This document shows positions 25,901 to 32,880 of a stretch of DNA of 32,880 bases, one piece after another. Where the stretch lies: contig DEKZ01000113.1 in NCBI GenBank assembly GCA_002354135.1, positions 975 to 33,854 on the forward strand, in the 5' to 3' direction. The notes beneath the pieces are model-generated. The model was given only the letters and a program-made list of their open reading frames with translations. It was not told the DNA's origin and searched no databases. The first letter of the stretch is position 1. Each line of letters begins with the position of its first letter. The position numbers were made by a program, and so were the translations under genes. The DNA is from Massilia sp. UBA2709 (GTDB lineage Bacteria; Pseudomonadota; Gammaproteobacteria; Burkholderiales; Burkholderiaceae_D).

Positions 25901-26956
25901 ATGAGTGCTACCCTTCCCCGTGCCGCCGCCCTGCCCAAGGCGGACACGCCGCTGCCCCAGGCGGACACACCCCTGCCCGCCGCGCCGCGCGACGTCGCCC
26001 CGCTGCTGCTGGTGCCGGCCATCGCCCTGCTCATGCTGCCCCTGGTCGGCAGCTTCCCGACCTGGGTCACCCTGACCATCGCCGGCCTCGCCATGGGCAT
26101 GATGATCTTCATCATGGCCAGCGGCCTGACCCTGGTGTTCGGCCTGATGAACGTGCTGAATTTCGGCCATGGCGCATTTGTCTCGGTCGGCGCGTTTGCC
26201 GCCACCATGGTGCTGCTGCCGATGCGCGGCTGGCTCGAGATGGATTCGCTGCTGGTCAATCTCGGCGTGCTGGGCCTGGCGGTCACGGTCGCCATGCTGG
26301 TCACCGCCTTGCTCGGCTGGGCTTTCGAGCGCGTGATCATCATGCCGGTCTATGGCCAGCACCTGAAGCAGATCCTGATCACCATGGGCGGCATGATCGT
26401 CGCCGAACAGCTGATCAACGTGATCTGGGGCGCCGAGACCATCGCCCTGCCCCTGCCGACCGCCCTGCGCGGCGCCATCTTCCTGGGCGACGCCGCCATC
26501 GAAAAATACCGGCTGGTGGCGGTGATCGTCGGCCTGGTGGTGTTCGTCGGCATGTTCCTGACCCTGAACCGGACCAAGATCGGCCTCCTGATCCGCGCCG
26601 GCGTGGAAAACGGCGAGATGGTCGAGAGCCTGGGCTACCGCATCCGCCGCCTGTTCGTCGGCGTGTTCGCGGCCGGCTCGGCGCTGGCCGGCCTGGGCGG
26701 CGTGATGTGGGGCCTGTACAAGGAAACCCTGTCGGCCGCGATGGGCGGCGAGATCATGATCATGATCTTCATCGTGATCATCATCGGCGGCCTGGGCTCG
26801 GTGGGCGGCTGCTTCATCGGCGCCCTCCTGATGGCGCTGGTGGCCAACTACGCCGGCTTCCTGGCCCCGAAAATCGCGCTGGTCTCGAACATCATCCTGA
26901 TGATCGCGATCCTGCTGTGGCGCCCGGCCGGGCTGTATTCGAAGATGCGAGGCTAG
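25901..26956 (+). CDS. HAAT ABC transporter permease, LivH-like
   Basis: A 351-residue inner-membrane permease with about eight hydrophobic helices. The conserved LVFGLMNVLNFGHGAFVSVGAF near residue 80 is the LivH signature, and a typical permease segment is GGLGSVGGCFIGALLMALVA near the C terminus. The N terminus before the first helix carries a small repeat, ADTPLPQ then ADTPLPA, encoded by a near-duplicate 21-base unit. AGGAA precedes the ATG. In this operon the ATPases precede the permeases, the reverse of E. coli livKHMGF. Confidence 0.91.
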   Translation: MSATLPRAAALPKADTPLPQADTPLPAAPRDVAPLLLVPAIALLMLPLVGSFPTWVTLTIAGLAMGMMIFIMASGLTLVFGLMNVLNFGHGAFVSVGAFAATMVLLPMRGWLEMDSLLVNLGVLGLAVTVAMLVTALLGWAFERVIIMPVYGQHLKQILITMGGMIVAEQLINVIWGAETIALPLPTALRGAIFLGDAAIEKYRLVAVIVGLVVFVGMFLTLNRTKIGLLIRAGVENGEMVESLGYRIRRLFVGVFAAGSALAGLGGVMWGLYKETLSAAMGGEIMIMIFIVIIIGGLGSVGGCFIGALLMALVANYAGFLAPKIALVSNIILMIAILLWRPAGLYSKMRG

Positions 26957-26960
26957 ACCG

Positions 26961-28043
26961 ATGCAACCCATGACCCGACTCCTTTCCGGCGACCTGCCGC
27001 GCAGCCGCATCCTGACCGCGGTGCTGGTCGTGATCCTGCTGGGACTGGCGTTCGCGCCCTTCCTGACCAGCGGCGCGCGTCCGCTCAACACCGCCGCCAC
27101 GATCTGCGTCTACATCGTGCTGGTCGCTTCCTACGACCTGCTGCTGGGCTACACCGGCATCGTCTCGTTCGCGCACACGATGTTCTACGGGATCGGCGCC
27201 TACGGCATCGGTCTGGCACTGGCTTCCGTCGACGAGCCGACCTGGGGCGTGGCGCTCAAGGGCCTGGGGCTGGCGCTGCTGCTGGCGCTCGCGCTCGCGT
27301 TCGTGGTCGGGCTGTTCGCCCTGCGCGTGCGCGCCATCTTCTACGCCATGATCACCCTGGCCGTCGCCTCTTCCTTCGCGGTGCTGGCCTCGCAGCTGTC
27401 CGACTTCACCGGCGGCGAGGACGGCAAGACCTTCAGCGTGCCGGAAGTGCTCACCCCGGGCTTCACGCTGGTCGAGAACGAGGTGTTCGGGCGCGCCATC
27501 GACGGCAAGCTGCTGACCTATTACCTGGTGTTCTTCGGCTGCCTGCTGCTCTTCCTGTTCCTGCTGCGCCTGGTGAATTCGCCCTTCGGGCGGGTGCTGC
27601 AGGCGATCCGCGAGAACGAGTTCCGCGCCGAGGCCCTGGGCTACCGCACCGTGGTCTACCGCATCTGGGCCAACTGCCTGGCGGCCGTGGTGGCAGCCCT
27701 GGCCGGCGCCCTGATGGCCCTGTGGCTGCGCTACGTCGGGCCCAAGACCTCGCTCGGCTTCGAGGTCATGACCGACATCCTGCTGATCGTCGTCATCGGC
27801 GGCATGGGCACGATGTACGGCGCGGTGGTGGGCGCGGCCCTGTTCATCCTGGCGCAGAACTACCTGAAGGAGCTGATGGCGCACGGCTCGAACGCTTTGG
27901 AAGGCGTGCCGCTGCTGGCCGCCGCCCTGCATCCGGACCGCTGGATGCTGTGGCTGGGCGTGCTGTTCGTACTGTCGATCTATTTCTTCCCGATCGGGAT
28001 CGTGGGCAAGCTGCGGCTGCGCAGCTGGCTGGCGGCGCGCTGA
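26961..28043 (+). CDS. HAAT ABC transporter permease, LivM-like
   Basis: A 360-residue inner-membrane permease with about ten hydrophobic helices. LLLGYTGIVSFAHTMFYGIG is the LivM signature, and RVLQAIRENEFRAEALGYRT is the cytoplasmic coupling region that contacts the ATPases. GGMGTMYGAVVGAALFILAQ follows near the C terminus. It begins 4 bases after the LivH-like gene and closes the operon. An in-frame ATG at 26970 would shorten it by three residues. A REP pair begins 70 bases after its stop. Confidence 0.92.
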   Translation: MQPMTRLLSGDLPRSRILTAVLVVILLGLAFAPFLTSGARPLNTAATICVYIVLVASYDLLLGYTGIVSFAHTMFYGIGAYGIGLALASVDEPTWGVALKGLGLALLLALALAFVVGLFALRVRAIFYAMITLAVASSFAVLASQLSDFTGGEDGKTFSVPEVLTPGFTLVENEVFGRAIDGKLLTYYLVFFGCLLLFLFLLRLVNSPFGRVLQAIRENEFRAEALGYRTVVYRIWANCLAAVVAALAGALMALWLRYVGPKTSLGFEVMTDILLIVVIGGMGTMYGAVVGAALFILAQNYLKELMAHGSNALEGVPLLAAALHPDRWMLWLGVLFVLSIYFFPIGIVGKLRLRSWLAAR

Positions 28044-28112
28044 TCGTTCTTCCGGCGCGGACGGCTGCCGTCCGCGCCGCCCTTTCTCCTCTGCCCTTCC
28101 GCCTTCGCCTTT

Positions 28113-28139
28113 CGTAGGGTGGGCACTTGTGCCCACGCG
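28113..28139. repeat. REP-like palindrome, copy 2 (left half of a REPIN)
   Basis: Tail CGTAGG, then the stem GTGGGCAC / GTGCCCAC with a TT loop. It is the inverted counterpart of the copy at 28218-28244, 78 bases away, and lies just downstream of the ABC operon. Confidence 0.75.
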
Positions 28140-28217
28140 GTCTCATCCTCTGCAACCCCTGACGACTCCATCGTCGGCAACTACCGGTTGATCCGGTGGC
28201 TTTCTTGGGTACCAATC

Positions 28218-28244
28218 CGCGTGGGCTCAAGAGCCCACCCTACG
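28218..28244. repeat. REP-like palindrome, copy 3 (right half of a REPIN)
   Basis: The stem GTGGGCTC / GAGCCCAC with an AA loop and tail CCTACG. Relative to the other two copies, both strands of one stem pair have changed (A-T to T-A), so pairing is kept. Between the two halves are smaller hairpins around 28161-28180 and 28185-28200. Confidence 0.75.
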
Positions 28245-28450
28245 GACAGCTCATCGCTCAGGAGCGCTGGCGTACCGGCGCCAGCCATCCGACACACCGC
28301 AGCCGCTCCCACCGCCGAGTTTCTACGCACATTGAATGGAAATCAAGGTTCGTTGTTGTTCAGCTCATATGATGAACTCAACCATGGCCTCGTGTCAGCC
28401 AGCGCGAGTGGACAAGCCATCCTTCTGGCTCCGCATGAAAGCACATTCCC
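28245..28450. other. Non-coding gap before the PEP-CTERM gene, with two inverted repeats
   Basis: No credible gene is seen. A perfect 7-bp hairpin (GCTGGCG / CGCCAGC) lies at 28266-28285 and could end the ABC transcript, though without a T tract. GTTCA-N10-TGAAC at 28358-28377 sits in a locally AT-richer stretch about 75 bases before the PEP-CTERM start and may be a regulator site. Together with the REPIN, the gene-free interval 28044-28450 is fully described. Confidence 0.4.
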
Positions 28451-29137
28451 ATGAAACTACTCAAGTCGTACACCGCGGCCGGTGCGCTTGCGCTGGCGGC
28501 TCTCGTCCCGGGAGCCGCCAATGCCGCCTACAGCGGCGGCAGCACCGGCGTCCTGGTGCTGAACGAAGGCTTCGGCAACGTCGCCGGTTTGCCGGGCTGG
28601 ACCCTGGTCAACAACAGTGACCCGGCAGGCACCACCTGGTTCCAGGGCAATGCCGACATCTTCGGCGCCCAGTCCGGCGCCGCCAACTCCTACGCCGCCG
28701 CCAGCTTCCTGAGCGCCGCGAACGGCTTCGGCATGGTCGACAACTGGCTGATCACCCCGGTGCTGTCGCTCAGCGGGATGACCAACCTGTCCTTCTACAC
28801 CGCGCGCGAGACCACGCCCGGGTTCGCCGACTACCTCGAGGTGCGCTGGGCGCCCGGCACCGGCGGCGGCGGCACGGACGCCTTCTCGACGCTGCTGACC
28901 AGCTTCGGCGGCGCCGGCTCTCCCTACCCGACCGACTGGACCCAGTGGAGCACCGATCTGACCTTCTCGGGCGAAGGCCGCTTCGCCTTCCGCTACGTGG
29001 GCGATGCAAATTCCTTGAACTATATTGGCCTCGATACGGTCCGAGTGGTCACGGCGGTGCCGGAACCTTCGCTGTACGTGATGCTGGCCCTGGGCCTGGG
29101 CGCGCTGAGCTTCATGCGCCGCAAAACACTGAACTGA
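28451..29137 (+). CDS. PEP-CTERM sorting-domain protein, choice-of-anchor-J-like
   Basis: A 228-residue exported surface protein. The signal peptide ends at ANA (about residue 25). The body contains LNEGFGNVAGLPGWTLVNNS, DNWLITPVLSLSG and GRFAFRYVGD, typical of the beta-sandwich 'choice-of-anchor J' domain. The C terminus has the PEP-CTERM tripartite signal: VPEPS, a hydrophobic helix LYVMLALGLGALSF, then MRRK. Such proteins are cut and delivered by exosortase (EpsH/XrtA), associated with exopolysaccharide; no exosortase gene is in this window. The ribosome binding site is weak. The next gene starts 19 bases downstream and looks linked to PEP-CTERM biology. Confidence 0.92.
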   Translation: MKLLKSYTAAGALALAALVPGAANAAYSGGSTGVLVLNEGFGNVAGLPGWTLVNNSDPAGTTWFQGNADIFGAQSGAANSYAAASFLSAANGFGMVDNWLITPVLSLSGMTNLSFYTARETTPGFADYLEVRWAPGTGGGGTDAFSTLLTSFGGAGSPYPTDWTQWSTDLTFSGEGRFAFRYVGDANSLNYIGLDTVRVVTAVPEPSLYVMLALGLGALSFMRRKTLN

Positions 29138-29156
29138 AGCTTCCGGAGACCCCACC

Positions 29157-29585
29157 ATGTCATCCAAAAAACTCCTGGCGGCGCTCCCCCTCGCCGCCAC
29201 GTGCGCCTTCATGCCACACCACAGCTCGGCCCAGGAACAACAACAGGGCATGGTCGTCGTACGCGACGCCCAGACCGGCCAGCTGCGCGCCCCCACGCCC
29301 GCCGAAAGCCGGGCGCTCGCGCCGAAAACAACGAGTTCCCTGACGACCACGTCCAGACCATCCATGATCACCCACCCCAGCGGTGCGCGCCAGGTGCGCC
29401 TGGGCGAACAAGGCCTCGTGTATTCGGTCGTCACCCGCGATGGCGACGGCAAGCTCGCCGAACAGTGCGTGCACGGCGCCGCCGCGGCCGACCAGGCCGT
29501 CCACCAGCATGGCCAGCACGGTCAGCACGACAGTCACGGCAAGCAGGCCGGGCACGACAAGGAGGGTCGCCATGAAGTCAAGTAA
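29157..29585 (+). CDS. Small secreted His-rich protein, probable post-PEP-CTERM-1 domain protein
   Basis: The 142-residue product has a signal peptide (cleavage near SSA, residue 25). A short conserved-looking segment GMVVVRDAQTGQLRAPTPAE follows, then a flexible Ser/Thr stretch, LGEQGLVYSVVTRDGDGKL, and a C-terminal tail with about ten histidines (HQHGQHGQHDSHGKQ). From memory, the VVRDAxTGQLRAPTxAE pattern is that of post-PEP-CTERM-1 proteins encoded just after PEP-CTERM genes in this family, which fits its position 19 bases after one. The His tail could bind metal. Its stop overlaps the next gene by 14 bases. Confidence 0.8.
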   Translation: MSSKKLLAALPLAATCAFMPHHSSAQEQQQGMVVVRDAQTGQLRAPTPAESRALAPKTTSSLTTTSRPSMITHPSGARQVRLGEQGLVYSVVTRDGDGKLAEQCVHGAAAADQAVHQHGQHGQHDSHGKQAGHDKEGRHEVK

Positions 29586-30996
29586 GTTCGCGCTGCGCCT
29601 TGCCGCAGCCCTCGCCATCTCCGCCGCCACCCTCGCCAGCCAGGCCGCCACCATCACCATCGTCAACCAGAACGCGCCCGGCATCGGCTTCAACGACCCG
29701 ACCCCGGCCACCCCGGTGGGCGGCAATCCCGGCACCACGCTCGGCGCGCAGCGCCTCTACGCCTTCCAGCACGCCGCCAACATCTGGGGCGCAACGCTCA
29801 CCAGCAGCGTGCCGATCCGCATCGGCGCCTCCTTCGTCCCGCTGAACTGCACCGCCAGTAGCGCCGTGCTCGGCTCGGCGGGCGCCAACGAGATCTGGGC
29901 CGACTTCCAGAACGCGCCGCGCCCGAACACCTGGTATCCGAGCGCCCTGGCCAGCAAGCTGGCCGGCGTTGACGTCGCCACCCCGGGCGAGCCGCACATC
30001 ATCGCGCGCTTCAACTCCCGCCTCGGCCTCTTCCCGGACTGCCTGCCGGGCTCGGGCTTCTACCTCGGCACCGACAACAATGCCGGCAGCCAGATCGACC
30101 TGGTGACCGTGCTGCTGCATGAAATGGCGCACGGCCTGGGCTTCCAGACCTTCACCGACGACGAGACCGGCGCCGAGATCATGGGCATCCCCTCGATCTG
30201 GGACTACTTCCTGGTCGACAACCGCACCGAGCGTCCCTGGGTCGACATGACCGATGCCGAGCGCGTCGCCTCCGCGATCAGCGGCGACGGCCTGTCCTGG
30301 AACGGGCCGAACGTCACGGCCGCCGTGCCCCAGGTGCTCGATCCGCGCTCGCGCCTGACGGTGAGCGGCAGCGCCGCCGGCAATGCGGCCGGCAACTACG
30401 AGGTCGGCGACGCCTCCTTCGGTCCGCCGCTCGGCGCCACGCCGGTCAGCGGGCAGCTCATGCCGGTGGTCGAACAGCCGACGGGCCTCGGGCTGGCCTG
30501 CAATCCTCTGAGCGATCTCAACGCCCTGGCGGTGCGCGGCAACATCGCCCTGGTCTCGCGCGGCACCTGTGATTTCGTCTCCAAGGCGCGCAACGTCCAG
30601 GCCGCCGGCGCGATCGGCATGATCGTGGCTGACAACGCGCCGGGCGAGCCGGCCGGCATGAGCGGCGATGCGCCCGATGTCACCATCCCCTCGGTGCGCG
30701 TCACCCAGGAAGCCGGCGCCACCCTGCTTGCCGCGCTGCAGGCAAGGTCGCGCACCCGTTCAGGCGTGCTTGCCTCGCTTGGCATCGACCCGACCCGCCT
30801 GGCCGGCACCGACCCGCAGCGGCGCATCCTGATGTACACGCCGACGACCAATGCGCCGGGCTCTTCGGTCTCGCACTACACGACCGAGGCCAAGCCGAAC
30901 CAGCTGATGGAGCCGTCGATTAACTCCGACCTGACGCACACCGTCACGCCGCCGCGCGACCTCACCTATCCGTTGCTGCAGGACATAGGCTGGTAA
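29572..30996 (+). CDS. Secreted HExxH metalloprotease-like protein with PA domain
   Basis: The 474-residue product has a signal peptide ending at SQA (about residue 25). A metalloprotease-like domain follows, with HEMAHGLGF (His183, Glu184, His187): an HExxH zinc motif in which Gly190 and Phe191 recall HExxHxxGF proteases, but no third ligand is obvious at the expected spacing. A protease-associated (PA) domain at about 285-395 contains NIALVSRGTCDFVSKARNVQ and AGAIGMIVADN. The C-terminal segment NQLMEPSINSDLTHTVTPPR ends in LLQDIGW. It has no PEP-CTERM tail. The ATG at 29572 has AAGGAGG upstream and overlaps the previous gene. Peptidase activity is likely but unproven; the PA domain appears inserted between the HExxH half and the C-terminal conserved segment. 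Confidence 0.88.
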   Translation: MKSSKFALRLAAALAISAATLASQAATITIVNQNAPGIGFNDPTPATPVGGNPGTTLGAQRLYAFQHAANIWGATLTSSVPIRIGASFVPLNCTASSAVLGSAGANEIWADFQNAPRPNTWYPSALASKLAGVDVATPGEPHIIARFNSRLGLFPDCLPGSGFYLGTDNNAGSQIDLVTVLLHEMAHGLGFQTFTDDETGAEIMGIPSIWDYFLVDNRTERPWVDMTDAERVASAISGDGLSWNGPNVTAAVPQVLDPRSRLTVSGSAAGNAAGNYEVGDASFGPPLGATPVSGQLMPVVEQPTGLGLACNPLSDLNALAVRGNIALVSRGTCDFVSKARNVQAAGAIGMIVADNAPGEPAGMSGDAPDVTIPSVRVTQEAGATLLAALQARSRTRSGVLASLGIDPTRLAGTDPQRRILMYTPTTNAPGSSVSHYTTEAKPNQLMEPSINSDLTHTVTPPRDLTYPLLQDIGW

Positions 30997-31028
30997 GCCG
31001 GGCAGCCGTCCCGTCGAGGTGAAAAAAA

Positions 31029-31052
31029 GCCGGGGCCCTTCGGGGCCCCGGC
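31029..31052. terminator. Strong bidirectional terminator
   Basis: A perfect 10-bp stem GCCGGGGCCC / GGGCCCCGGC with a TTCG tetraloop is preceded by seven A and followed by CTTTCTTC. It serves the PA-domain gene on the plus strand and ppa on the minus strand, where the A run becomes a U tract. Confidence 0.9.
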
Positions 31053-31099
31053 CTTTCTTCGTGCCCAGGCAGTGCCTGCGCACGTATCAATGCGGTTCC

Positions 31100-31642
31100 T
31101 TACTGCTGTTCCTGCGCCGCCTTGTACGCGGCGACGCCGTCGATGATTTCCTGCTTGGCCTCGTCCGGACCAGCCCAGCCTTCGACCTTGACCCACTTGC
31201 CCTTTTCCAGGTCCTTGTAGTGCTCGAAGAAGTGCTGGATCTGCTGCAGGCGCAGGTCCTGCAGGTCTTCCGGCTTCTGCCAGTGGCTGTAGATCGGCAA
31301 GATCTTGTCGACCGGCACGGCCAGGACCTTGGCGTCACCGCCACCTTCGTCGGTCATCTTCAGCACGCCGATGGCGCGGCAGCGAACCACCACGCCCGGG
31401 ATCAGCGGGAACGGGGTGATCACCAGCACGTCGCACGGGTCGCCGTCGGCTGCCAGGGTTTGCGGCACGTAGCCGTAGTTGCACGGGTAGTGCATCGCGG
31501 TGCCCATGAAACGGTCGACGAAGATCGCGCCGGTGTCCTTGTCCACTTCGTACTTGATTGGATCGGCGTTCATCGGGATTTCGATGATGACGTTGAAGTC
31601 ATTCGGCACATCGCGGCCGGCTGGGACGTTGTTCAGGCTCAT
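31100..31642 (-). CDS. ppa: Inorganic pyrophosphatase (family I)
   Basis: Hydrolyses pyrophosphate to phosphate, pulling biosynthetic reactions forward. The 180-residue product has the family I layout: DFNVIIEIPMNADPIKYEVD, FMGTAMHYPCNYGYVPQT, the metal-binding DGDPCDVLV (three conserved Asp) and GDAKVLAVPVDKI. The start at 31642 (MSLNNVPAGRD) has AAGGAA nine bases upstream; an in-frame ATG at 31684 overlaps the promoter box. It is monocistronic, with its own -10 box and the terminator at 31029-31052. Confidence 0.97.
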   Translation of the reverse strand: MSLNNVPAGRDVPNDFNVIIEIPMNADPIKYEVDKDTGAIFVDRFMGTAMHYPCNYGYVPQTLAADGDPCDVLVITPFPLIPGVVVRCRAIGVLKMTDEGGGDAKVLAVPVDKILPIYSHWQKPEDLQDLRLQQIQHFFEHYKDLEKGKWVKVEGWAGPDEAKQEIIDGVAAYKAAQEQQ

Positions 31643-31682
31643 GGGTTGTTCCTTGGTTGCTGAAGATTCAATAAAGGGGAGC

Positions 31683-31688
31683 ATTATA
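31683..31688 (-). promoter_or_regulatory. ppa: ppa promoter -10 box
   Basis: The minus strand reads TATAAT, 40 bases upstream of the ppa ATG. The -35 region is poor (CGCACA at 17 bases). Confidence 0.55.
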
Positions 31689-32121
31689 TCGAATAGGCAT
31701 CAGCTTGTGCGCCGCAGCAGTCTATGCGGTGCGGCAATTACGTGTGCGAAGGCAAAGCCGAGATCGCCGTTTTTCCCACACGCACACATAGCCGAGTCTG
31801 GTGATTGGCGCAAGGGAATAAATGACCCGATGGCGTCGAGCGAACACAAGCGATGGCGATATGGCGATGGCGCCGCGCTGCAGCACTCCCTACCATGGAT
31901 CAGGTCGACGTCGATGCGCATGCCAGGCCCATGCGGGAAATCCTCATGGGCACGCTGAACGCCCTTCCCCCGCCCGGCGGTGAGCGGCAGAGGAAGGCAG
32001 CATCGTGGCGCCATGACTGCCGACTCCGCGCCGCTGCCCTGAGCGCCAAGCGCGCTGGGTAACCACCTCTCATCGACAGGAGGCAGGATCACGGCGCGGG
32101 CGCGCTCCACGCCGTTACGCG
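31689..32121. other. Gene-free interval between hemY and ppa
   Basis: Open frames here show no start signal or family features and are judged spurious. The only local structure is a short imperfect repeat of GCGATGGCGATATGGCGATGG around 31852-31873. No terminator for hemY is evident just after its stop at 32122. Confidence 0.5.
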
Positions 32122-32880
32122 TCAAAGAATATTCGCCAGCGCGCTGTGCCGGTAATGCCCGGCCGCGCGCTCTTCCTGTCCCAGCGCCTCGTGCAGCTGG
32201 GCCAGCTTCAGGTGGATGTCGCGCACCATGGCCGGATCGAGCGCGTCCGACAGCGCCTGCTCCAGGTAGCGCTGGGCCTTGCCCCACAGCTTCTGGCGCA
32301 GGCAGAGCGAGCCCAGCGTGAGCGCGAGTTCGGCGTCGTTCGGGCGCTCGCGCAGCCAGGCTTCGCACTTCTCGATCTGCGCCAGCAGGGTGGCCGAGCC
32401 GGCAGGGCCGGCGGCGTCGCGGTATGCCCGGATCACCCGCTCGTCCCAGCCGGCCTTGAGCGCGTCTTCCGCGATCACGCGCGCCTCGTCGTGCAGGCCG
32501 CTGGCGTTGAAGGCCGTGGCCGCGCGCGCGGCGATATAAGGCTTGGTGCGGTCGGCCGCGGGCACGCCGGCCCAGAAGCGGCGGATCGCTTCCGGATCCT
32601 GGCCCTCTTCCGACAGCAGCGCTTCATAGGCCATCTCGCGCAGGCGCGCCGACAGCGCCGGGTGCAGGGCATTGCGCTTGTCCAGGATGCGCACCAGGCG
32701 CAGCACCTCGGGCCAGTTGCGCGCCTGCTGGTGCGCCTTCATCGACCACTGCAGCGCGTGGATGTGGCGCTGGCCGCTGGCGTTGAGCTCGGCCACGGCT
32801 TCGAGCGCCGCCTCCGGCTGGTGGTCGTCGACCAGCAGCTCGATGACCGTCATCAGGCGCGCCGTCTTCATGCTGCTGTC
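32122..32880 (-). CDS. hemY: HemY-like TPR protein, C-terminal part (start beyond window)
   Basis: The frame stays open to the window edge, so the N-terminal part is missing: at least 252 residues are here against about 400 for the family. The visible part is alpha-helical with tetratricopeptide-like repeats, such as AELALTLGSLCLRQKLWGKA followed by a YLEQAL helix. The segment HIHALQWSMKAHQQARNWPE and the repeat around WAGVPAADRT match the C-terminal cytosolic or periplasmic half of proteobacterial HemY. This is the TPR protein linked to tetrapyrrole synthesis in hemCDXY operons, not the Bacillus oxidase of the same name. hemC, hemD and hemX would be expected upstream, beyond the right edge. 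Confidence 0.85.
   Translation of the reverse strand, partial: DSSMKTARLMTVIELLVDDHQPEAALEAVAELNASGQRHIHALQWSMKAHQQARNWPEVLRLVRILDKRNALHPALSARLREMAYEALLSEEGQDPEAIRRFWAGVPAADRTKPYIAARAATAFNASGLHDEARVIAEDALKAGWDERVIRAYRDAAGPAGSATLLAQIEKCEAWLRERPNDAELALTLGSLCLRQKLWGKAQRYLEQALSDALDPAMVRDIHLKLAQLHEALGQEERAAGHYRHSALANIL

Noticed and set aside
28119..28454. Small plus-strand frames around the REPIN
   Set aside because: They consist of REP sequence and have no ribosome binding site or protein-like composition.
31700..32368. Minus-strand frame spanning the hemY end and the gap
   Set aside because: It overlaps hemY in another frame and its gap portion has no family features; the gap is treated as non-coding.

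Overview
The window is high-GC chromosomal DNA from a betaproteobacterium, most likely Oxalobacteraceae of the Massilia/Telluria type. This rests on the protein sequences, the PEP-CTERM protein with its small downstream partner, the gene neighbourhoods and the GTGGGC-stem REP elements. It was judged by reading, not by a search.

Left end (1-9652): housekeeping. Reading leftwards, ftsK, lolA, rarA and serS lie in the order known from E. coli (trxB-lrp-ftsK-lolA-rarA-serS). Here lrp is missing, trxB is divergent from ftsK, and a zinc-free NADP-dependent oxidoreductase with two operator-like palindromes is inserted between lolA and rarA. serS is followed on the same strand by tRNA-Ser(CGA), and a second tRNA-Ser with a near-identical promoter/leader is cut by the window start. 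Between the two tRNAs is a structured repeat holding an inverted, interrupted copy of the tRNA-Ser 3' end. trxB is followed by a Smr-domain gene.

Middle (9653-18623): a bacteriophytochrome histidine kinase without a partner regulator or heme oxygenase, a TRIC-family channel gene preceded by a perfect inverted repeat, a VOC protein, a beta-lactamase-fold serine hydrolase, a nadE-glnB pair linking NAD synthesis to P-II nitrogen sensing, a FemAB-like acyltransferase, and a low-GC orphan gene for a five-helix membrane protein.

Right-middle (18624-28043): the most system-like part. A LysR regulator is divergent from a TonB-dependent receptor, with three TGTGCA-type palindromes between them. The receptor is followed by an alpha/beta hydrolase and a complete HAAT-type ABC transporter (binding protein, two ATPases, two permeases) with overlapping or nearly abutting genes. 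I infer an uptake route for an ester, lactone or amide: outer-membrane import, hydrolysis, and inner-membrane import, although the hydrolase shows no signal peptide. The substrate is unknown.

Right end (28044-32880): two inverted REP copies (a REPIN), then a PEP-CTERM protein, a small His-rich secreted protein resembling post-PEP-CTERM-1 proteins, and a secreted HExxH protein with a PA domain. A strong bidirectional terminator separates these from inorganic pyrophosphatase (ppa). A 5'-truncated hemY runs off the window edge. No CRISPR array, prophage, transposase or complete known defence system was seen.
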